DNA of 17,664 nucleotides from an uncultured Clostridia bacterium (GTDB lineage Bacteria > Bacillota > Clostridia > Oscillospirales > Acutalibacteraceae): contig CAJFUH010000134.1 in the NCBI GenBank assembly GCA_904420155.1, forward strand, positions 1-17,664, in the 5' to 3' direction. The stretch's first letter is position 1. Every line of letters starts with the position of its first letter. Below are positions 13,583-17,664 of the stretch, piece by piece. A program made the translations under genes and the position numbers. The notes below the pieces were generated by a model. The model searched no databases. It was given only the letters and a program-made list of their open reading frames with translations, and had not been told where the DNA came from.

Positions 13583-14353
13583 CTATTTTTGATTTTTCTG
13601 ATAGAGGATAAACAACCCCTTTAACATCAGGTTATCGTCACAAATGATTTTCCGTTCACAATAAGGGACAATACTCCGGGAGAGACCTCCAGTGGCTACT
13701 ACCGTGGGAGACTCCCCCAATTCTTTTTCTACACGGTCTATAATGCCGTCCAGCATAGAGGCATTCCCATAAATTGTTCCACTCTTCATACAATCGATCG
13801 TATTGCTTCCAATCAGCTTTTTGGGAGTATCCAAACGAATACGGGGAAGCTGGGAAGTACGGCTGGAGAGGGCCTCCAAAGCTAAGGAAATCCCTGGGAT
13901 AATCATACCGCCCAAATAATTTCCTTTGGAATCAATGACGGAAAGAGTGGTAGCGGTGCCCATGTCAAAAATCATAATGGGCTTGGGATATGCAGCAATG
14001 GCGGCGACAGCATCTACCACTAAGTCACTGCCAAGCTGGGCGGGATTATCAATTAAAATATTTAAGCCCGTTTTCAGCCCGCTTCCCACCACAAGGGGAC
14101 GATGTCCAGTGATTTTTTCAATAGCATCTTGTAATACGGTAGAGAGGGCTGGGACAACAGATGAGATAATCCCTCCCTCGATCTTAGAGAGGTCGGCGTG
14201 ATTCAGTTCTAAAATCTGTTTGATAGCAACCGCGTATTCATCGCTGGTTTTAAAACGGTCGGTGGACATCCGCGCCGTAAAGTGGATGGATGTCTGGCTA
14301 TTTAGGCAACCCAATACAATATTGGTGTTTCCCACATCAATTGCAATAATCAT
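13583..14353 (-). CDS. coaX: Type III pantothenate kinase
   Basis: Phosphorylates pantothenate with ATP, the first step of coenzyme A synthesis, in the cytoplasm. As a member of the acetate/sugar kinase-like fold it shows the N-terminal phosphate loop DVGNTN (6-11), the GSD motif at 108-110 with the probable catalytic Asp110, DMGTATT (130-136), and the PG at 153-154 of the GGMIIPGI segment; length 256 is typical. Type III enzymes are known to resist CoA feedback inhibition and to need a monovalent cation. The ATG is preceded by a weak TGGGGT site. It lies 35 bases after the probable panT gene on the same strand, so the two form an uptake-plus-trapping unit. coaBC is on the opposite strand beyond them. 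Confidence 0.96.
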   Translation of the reverse strand: MIIAIDVGNTNIVLGCLNSQTSIHFTARMSTDRFKTSDEYAVAIKQILELNHADLSKIEGGIISSVVPALSTVLQDAIEKITGHRPLVVGSGLKTGLNILIDNPAQLGSDLVVDAVAAIAAYPKPIMIFDMGTATTLSVIDSKGNYLGGMIIPGISLALEALSSRTSQLPRIRLDTPKKLIGSNTIDCMKSGTIYGNASMLDGIIDRVEKELGESPTVVATGGLSRSIVPYCERKIICDDNLMLKGLFILYQKNQK

Positions 14354-14388
14354 AATATGTTACCCCATTTTTCGTGTTGTGAAACCTT

Positions 14389-15033
14389 TTATAGTTTCTT
14401 TTTCTCTTGCAGCGTCAATAGCACTTTTCCAAGGGCAACGGTTAGCAAGGCGGCAACGATAGCTTCAGGTATTCCGTTCATACCGATAATGGTTAAAATG
14501 AACCCATAAAGCGCGTCTATCGAAACTTCATTGGCCTGTGCATATCCCTGGCTGAAAAACAGAAAAATAAAATTCATAACCAGAAGAGTATTCACAAGGG
14601 ATCCTGCCAATCCCGCCAAAGAAAGGGAAACGATCTGCCCTTTCTTCCGGTTTTTAAAAAGTTTTTGGATCAACCGGTACACATAGTAGGGGACGATACC
14701 CACCAGAATGCGGGGGACAAAACAGATAACCAAGCTCCAAAAATTTCCGTGAGTTTCCCCCACAGAATAAAATGGGGTAAATACAAAGGAAGTCACCGTT
14801 GGATTCATGGTATTGTTGATTAAACTGGTAATTCCAAAAAGAGCGCCTAACATAGCGCCCTTTTTAGGCCCCAACAACAGAGAACCGAGGATGACAGGGA
14901 TGTGAATGATGGTGGCACGGGTAAATCCCAAAGGAATATAACCCAAAAACGGGGTGAACGCCATCACTAAGATGATCGCTCCCAACAGCGCCATTTGCAC
15001 CATTTGACGGGTTTTGTCTGCCTGAGTATTCAT
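14389..15033 (-). CDS. panT: ECF transporter S component, probably for pantothenate
   Basis: 214-residue membrane protein with about six hydrophobic segments and the conserved ECF S-component opening: a short polar N-terminus, MALLGAIILVMAFTPFLGYI, then GFTRATIIHIPVILGSLLLGPKKG, the loop-plus-helix that contacts the transporter's energising module. The shared EcfA/EcfA'/EcfT subunits are not in the window, as is usual for group II systems. Substrate is inferred from context: it is in one operon with coaX and opposite coaBC, exactly where PanT genes are expected. The family fold is well supported, pantothenate specificity less so. AGGAGGT precedes the ATG. Its promoter is at 15092-15120. Confidence 0.85.
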   Translation of the reverse strand: MNTQADKTRQMVQMALLGAIILVMAFTPFLGYIPLGFTRATIIHIPVILGSLLLGPKKGAMLGALFGITSLINNTMNPTVTSFVFTPFYSVGETHGNFWSLVICFVPRILVGIVPYYVYRLIQKLFKNRKKGQIVSLSLAGLAGSLVNTLLVMNFIFLFFSQGYAQANEVSIDALYGFILTIIGMNGIPEAIVAALLTVALGKVLLTLQEKKKL

Positions 15034-15091
15034 TTTTTAACCTCCTGCTATTGTTCCATCATCTAATGGATACAATGCATATTTTTCTATT

Positions 15092-15120
15092 ATTATATAC
15101 GCAACATATCCGAAAAGCAA
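15092..15120 (-). promoter_or_regulatory. Promoter of panT-coaX
   Basis: Reverse strand: TTGCTT (15115-15120), 17 bases, perfect TATAAT (15092-15097). The start would lie near 15085, leaving about 50 bases of leader containing a small stem (TTGT/ACAA and CCAT/ATGG) ahead of the AGGAGGT site. Confidence 0.78.
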
Positions 15121-15175
15121 GAAACCGGATAAACTAAATTCCTAATTTATGCCTATGTTGAGAAAAAATGGGAGA

Positions 15176-15204
15176 TTTACGAACCTATAGGATTCTGATA
15201 TAAT
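15176..15204 (+). promoter_or_regulatory. Extended -10 promoter of coaBC
   Basis: TATAAT at 15199-15204 with TG at 15196-15197 and a 17-base spacer to TTTACG (15176-15181, four of six). It is back to back with the panT promoter, the two -35 elements about 55 bases apart, so a shared regulator could act on both. Confidence 0.75.
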
Positions 15205-15263
15205 ATAGAAAATGTTTTCGGAAAATACTGTAAAAAAGGGATTATCAAAAAGGAGGAACCATC

Positions 15264-16493
15264 TTGCTAAAGGGAAAGACCGTTCTATTAGGGGTAACAG
15301 GGAGCATAGCAGCTTATAAGACTGCCTATCTGGCCAGCGCATTAAAAAAGCAACATGCGGACGTTCATGTCATTATGACGCCCAACGCTGTGAATTTTAT
15401 CAATCCCATTACCTTTGAATCATTGACCGGAAATAAGTGCCTGGTAGATACATTTGACCGGAACTTTGAATTTCAGGTGGAACATGTAGAGCTGGCCAAA
15501 AAGGCGGATGTCTGCATGGTAGCCCCCGCGTCAGCAAATGTTATTGCGAAATTGGCGCACGGACTGGCGGATGATATGCTGACCACTACGGTACTGGCGT
15601 GCCAATGCCCCAAGATTATTTCTCCCGCTATGAATACCAGGATGTTTGAAAATCCTATTACCCAAGATAATATCAAAACTTTGCGGCGTTATGGGATGAA
15701 ATTGGTAGAACCGGCGGTGGGTTATCTGGCTTGCGGGGATACGGGGGCTGGTAAGATGCCGGAACCGGATGTTTTGTTGCAATACCTTTTACAGGAGATC
15801 GCCTTTGAAAAAGATATGGAGGGTCTCCGAGTTTTGGTAACGGCGGGTCCCACCCAAGAGGCTATGGATCCAGTACGGTATATCACCAACCATTCCAGTG
15901 GGAAAATGGGATATGCTTTGGCACAAAATGCCGCCCGAAGAGGGGCGGACGTCACATTGGTTACCGGACAAACCAATATAACCCCTCCTCTGTTTACCCA
16001 GGTGGTCCCAGTTATCAGCGCCCAGGAAATGTTTGAAGAGGTTATCTCACGGTGGGAAGCACAGGATATTATCATCAAAGCGGCGGCGGTAGCGGACTAC
16101 CGGCCGATTAAGGTCTATGCAGAGAAAATGAAAAAAAGCAGCCAAGAAACAAATACAGTGGTGGAGCTAGAACGAACACCAGATATTTTGCAATATTTAG
16201 GGGAACATAAAAGAAATGGTCAAATCCTATGCGGATTTTCTATGGAGACGCAGAATATGCTGGAAAATTCCCGCAAGAAGCTTCAAAAGAAACATGCTGA
16301 CCTGATTGTAGCCAATAACTTAAAGCAGGAGGGGGCTGGGTTTCAAACGGATACCAATGTGGTAACGATTATAACGGAAACAGAAATAAAACCTTTACAA
16401 CAAATGAGCAAGGATCAGGTAGCGGAAGCTGTCTTAGATGAAATTCTCTCATTGAAAAAAGAAAAAACAAAAAAGATGAATGATAGCCTATAA
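15264..16493 (+). CDS. coaBC: Bifunctional phosphopantothenoylcysteine decarboxylase/phosphopantothenate-cysteine ligase
   Basis: Catalyses two steps of coenzyme A synthesis: joining cysteine to 4'-phosphopantothenate (CoaB) and FMN-dependent decarboxylation to 4'-phosphopantetheine (CoaC). The N-terminal flavoprotein domain (about 1-185) has GVTGSIAAYK, the catalytic His74 in VEHVELAK, PAMNTRM at 121-127 and the active-site Cys157 in YLACGDTGAGKMPEP. The C-terminal Rossmann-like CoaB domain starts at VLVTAGPTQEAMDPVRYITN (190-209) and continues with HSSGKMG, AAAVADYRP and the AEKMKK lysine cluster near 286-291. The start is TTG 15264 behind AGGAGG with ideal spacing. At 409 residues it is full length. 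It shares a regulatory gap with panT-coaX, and the flavodoxin-ferredoxin gene follows after 31 bases. Confidence 0.97.
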   Translation: MLKGKTVLLGVTGSIAAYKTAYLASALKKQHADVHVIMTPNAVNFINPITFESLTGNKCLVDTFDRNFEFQVEHVELAKKADVCMVAPASANVIAKLAHGLADDMLTTTVLACQCPKIISPAMNTRMFENPITQDNIKTLRRYGMKLVEPAVGYLACGDTGAGKMPEPDVLLQYLLQEIAFEKDMEGLRVLVTAGPTQEAMDPVRYITNHSSGKMGYALAQNAARRGADVTLVTGQTNITPPLFTQVVPVISAQEMFEEVISRWEAQDIIIKAAAVADYRPIKVYAEKMKKSSQETNTVVELERTPDILQYLGEHKRNGQILCGFSMETQNMLENSRKKLQKKHADLIVANNLKQEGAGFQTDTNVVTIITETEIKPLQQMSKDQVAEAVLDEILSLKKEKTKKMNDSL

Positions 16494-16524
16494 CCGCTGA
16501 GATCAAAACATAAGGGGTGCCATT

Positions 16525-17301
16525 ATGATCTTTTACTTTACAGGCACAGGGAATTCCCTGCATGTAGCAAAACAGATCGCACGATATCAAGGGGAACGGT
16601 TGATTTCCATTTCTCAAGCCATGCGGCAACAACAGTGGAAATATTCGTTAGCCTTACAAGAAAAAATTGGATTTATTTTTCCTGTATATGCGTGGAGTCC
16701 CCCGAGAATTGTCATTGATTTTATTGAAAAGTTAAGATTTGAGTGTTTTTTGAATCCATATATCTTTGCTATATGTACTTGTGGAGAAAATGCAGGCGAT
16801 ACCATGAATATCCTGCGGGCTGCTTTACGGAAAAAATTTTGGCGTTTGGATAGCACGGCCGTTATTGTCATGCCCAATAATTATATCCTGTCCTATGATG
16901 TGGATTCTCCTTCTTTACAACGGGAAAAGCTGGACAGAGCGGAACGGACGATTCAAGAGATCAATCAGGCTGTTTTGCGCAAAGAAAAAGGGATTCTTTG
17001 CCAAGTCCCGGAAAAATTTCCTGTTTTGAAAACAAGAGCAATTGGTTTGGCTTGTCAAAAGTTTCTTTGTAACGCCAAGCATTTTTGGGTTCAGGATACT
17101 TGTATTTCCTGTAGGCTGTGTCAAGAGATTTGTCCGGTGAATAATATCGATTTTCCAAAGGGAAATCCTATATGGGAAGATCATTGCGCACAATGCTTGG
17201 CGTGTATCAACGTTTGTCCAGTACAAGCCATCCAATATAAAAGAGCTACTTTGCAAAAGGGAAGATATTATCATCCGGATCTGTTAAATAAGGAAAACTG
17301 A
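16525..17301 (+). CDS. EFR1-type flavodoxin/ferredoxin fusion protein
   Basis: 258-residue electron-transfer protein joining a flavodoxin-like FMN domain to a two-cluster ferredoxin domain. The FMN phosphate loop FTGTGNS is at 5-11, with the VYAWSPPR segment near 54-61 and ICTCGENAG at 83-91 as further flavin loops. The C-terminal part has two complete 4Fe-4S motifs, C193-x2-C196-x2-C199-x3-C203 and C221-x2-C224-x2-C227-x3-C231, each followed by a proline. It is cytoplasmic by sequence. Partners are unknown; such proteins are common in anaerobes. It lies 31 bases after coaBC behind AAGGGGTG, so it is likely cotranscribed. A role in supplying electrons to CoA synthesis is not implied, because CoaC needs no external reductant. 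Confidence 0.9.
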   Translation: MIFYFTGTGNSLHVAKQIARYQGERLISISQAMRQQQWKYSLALQEKIGFIFPVYAWSPPRIVIDFIEKLRFECFLNPYIFAICTCGENAGDTMNILRAALRKKFWRLDSTAVIVMPNNYILSYDVDSPSLQREKLDRAERTIQEINQAVLRKEKGILCQVPEKFPVLKTRAIGLACQKFLCNAKHFWVQDTCISCRLCQEICPVNNIDFPKGNPIWEDHCAQCLACINVCPVQAIQYKRATLQKGRYYHPDLLNKEN

Positions 17302-17310
17302 AATTTATTA

Positions 17311-17358
17311 ATAAGGGGCTGGATTCTTCTATATAAAAAAGAAAAATTCGCCCCTTAT
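17311..17358. repeat. Hairpin downstream of the flavodoxin/ferredoxin gene
   Basis: ATAAGGGGC (17311-17319) is perfectly complementary to GCCCCTTAT (17350-17358) with a 30-base AT-rich loop that can pair in part. No T tract follows, so a weak terminator or mRNA 3'-end stem is possible, not proven. The coaBC operon shows no other terminator before the tRNA promoter. Confidence 0.45.
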
Positions 17359-17441
17359 ATTCCATTGGTTTGGCATAAAACAACAGAAATAAACTTATAA
17401 TAGATAAAAAAACGTATAAATAGATAATTTTAAAATAATGC

Positions 17442-17470
17442 TTGCAATTCAAGGAAGATTGGGTTATAAT
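17442..17470 (+). promoter_or_regulatory. Promoter of tRNA-fMet
   Basis: TTGCAA (17442-17447), a 17-base spacer and a perfect TATAAT (17465-17470), giving a start about 27 bases before the tRNA. Confidence 0.88.
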
Positions 17471-17503
17471 ATAAAAGCACTCGACAAGAGTAAAACTAAA
17501 TAT

Positions 17504-17580
<77 letters not shown>

Positions 17581-17589
17581 TGTTTACCT

Positions 17590-17640
17590 AAGACCGATTT
17601 TAATGTACTTTGTATGTTGAAATCGGTCTTTTCTTTTTCT
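17590..17640 (+). terminator. Rho-independent terminator of tRNA-fMet
   Basis: AAGACCGATTT (17590-17600) pairs perfectly with AAATCGGTCTT (17620-17630) over a 19-base loop, followed by a T-rich run broken by single C bases (17629-17640). Confidence 0.9.
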
Positions 17641-17664
17641 TGTTCCGGCGTTACGTCAATACGC

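Overview
This window reads as chromosome of a spore-forming, low-to-moderate GC member of the Clostridia. The protein sequences resemble the Ruminococcaceae/Oscillospiraceae group, but that placement is an inference. Support comes from three sporulation genes (ylbJ, yqfC, yqfD), strong AGGAGG-type ribosome binding sites, frequent TTG starts, and a Gram-positive order of housekeeping genes. There is no insertion sequence, phage, CRISPR array or broken gene; it is mostly core genome.

Layout. 1-1506 (minus): a LysR-type regulator cut by the window edge and an NmlR/AdhR-like MerR regulator. 1507-1890: gene-free region with promoter elements and a palindrome. 1891-2646 (plus): a secreted or membrane-anchored Gly-rich Tim44-like protein, ending at a bidirectional terminator. 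2770-4125 (minus): ylbJ and a small Cys-rich gene. 4240-5737 (plus): yqfC-yqfD, divergent from ylbJ. 6060-13497 (plus): a long housekeeping run of phoH, ybeY, dgkA, era, yqzL, recO, mutS2 and a YpmS-like membrane-anchored protein, closed by a strong bidirectional terminator at 13528-13566. 13583-15033 (minus): coaX and a probable pantothenate ECF S-component gene. 15264-17301 (plus): coaBC and a flavodoxin/ferredoxin fusion. 17504-17580: initiator tRNA-fMet with its own promoter and terminator.

How the genes work together. The central run joins late rRNA maturation and ribosome quality control (YbeY, Era, PhoH), lipid-carrier phosphorylation (DgkA) and DNA repair (RecO, MutS2). The divergent coaX-panT / coaBC pair forms a compact coenzyme A module: uptake of pantothenate, its phosphorylation, then conversion to phosphopantetheine. 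The ylbJ / yqfCD pair is a mother-cell sporulation block.

The least explained DNA is non-coding. The 283-base gap before mutS2 (10083-10365) has several perfect 8-9 bp complementary segments, two of which could form a pseudoknot. The gap before yqzL holds an interrupted hairpin that would hide the yqzL ribosome binding site. Both are candidate cis-regulatory RNAs and are the main leads here.
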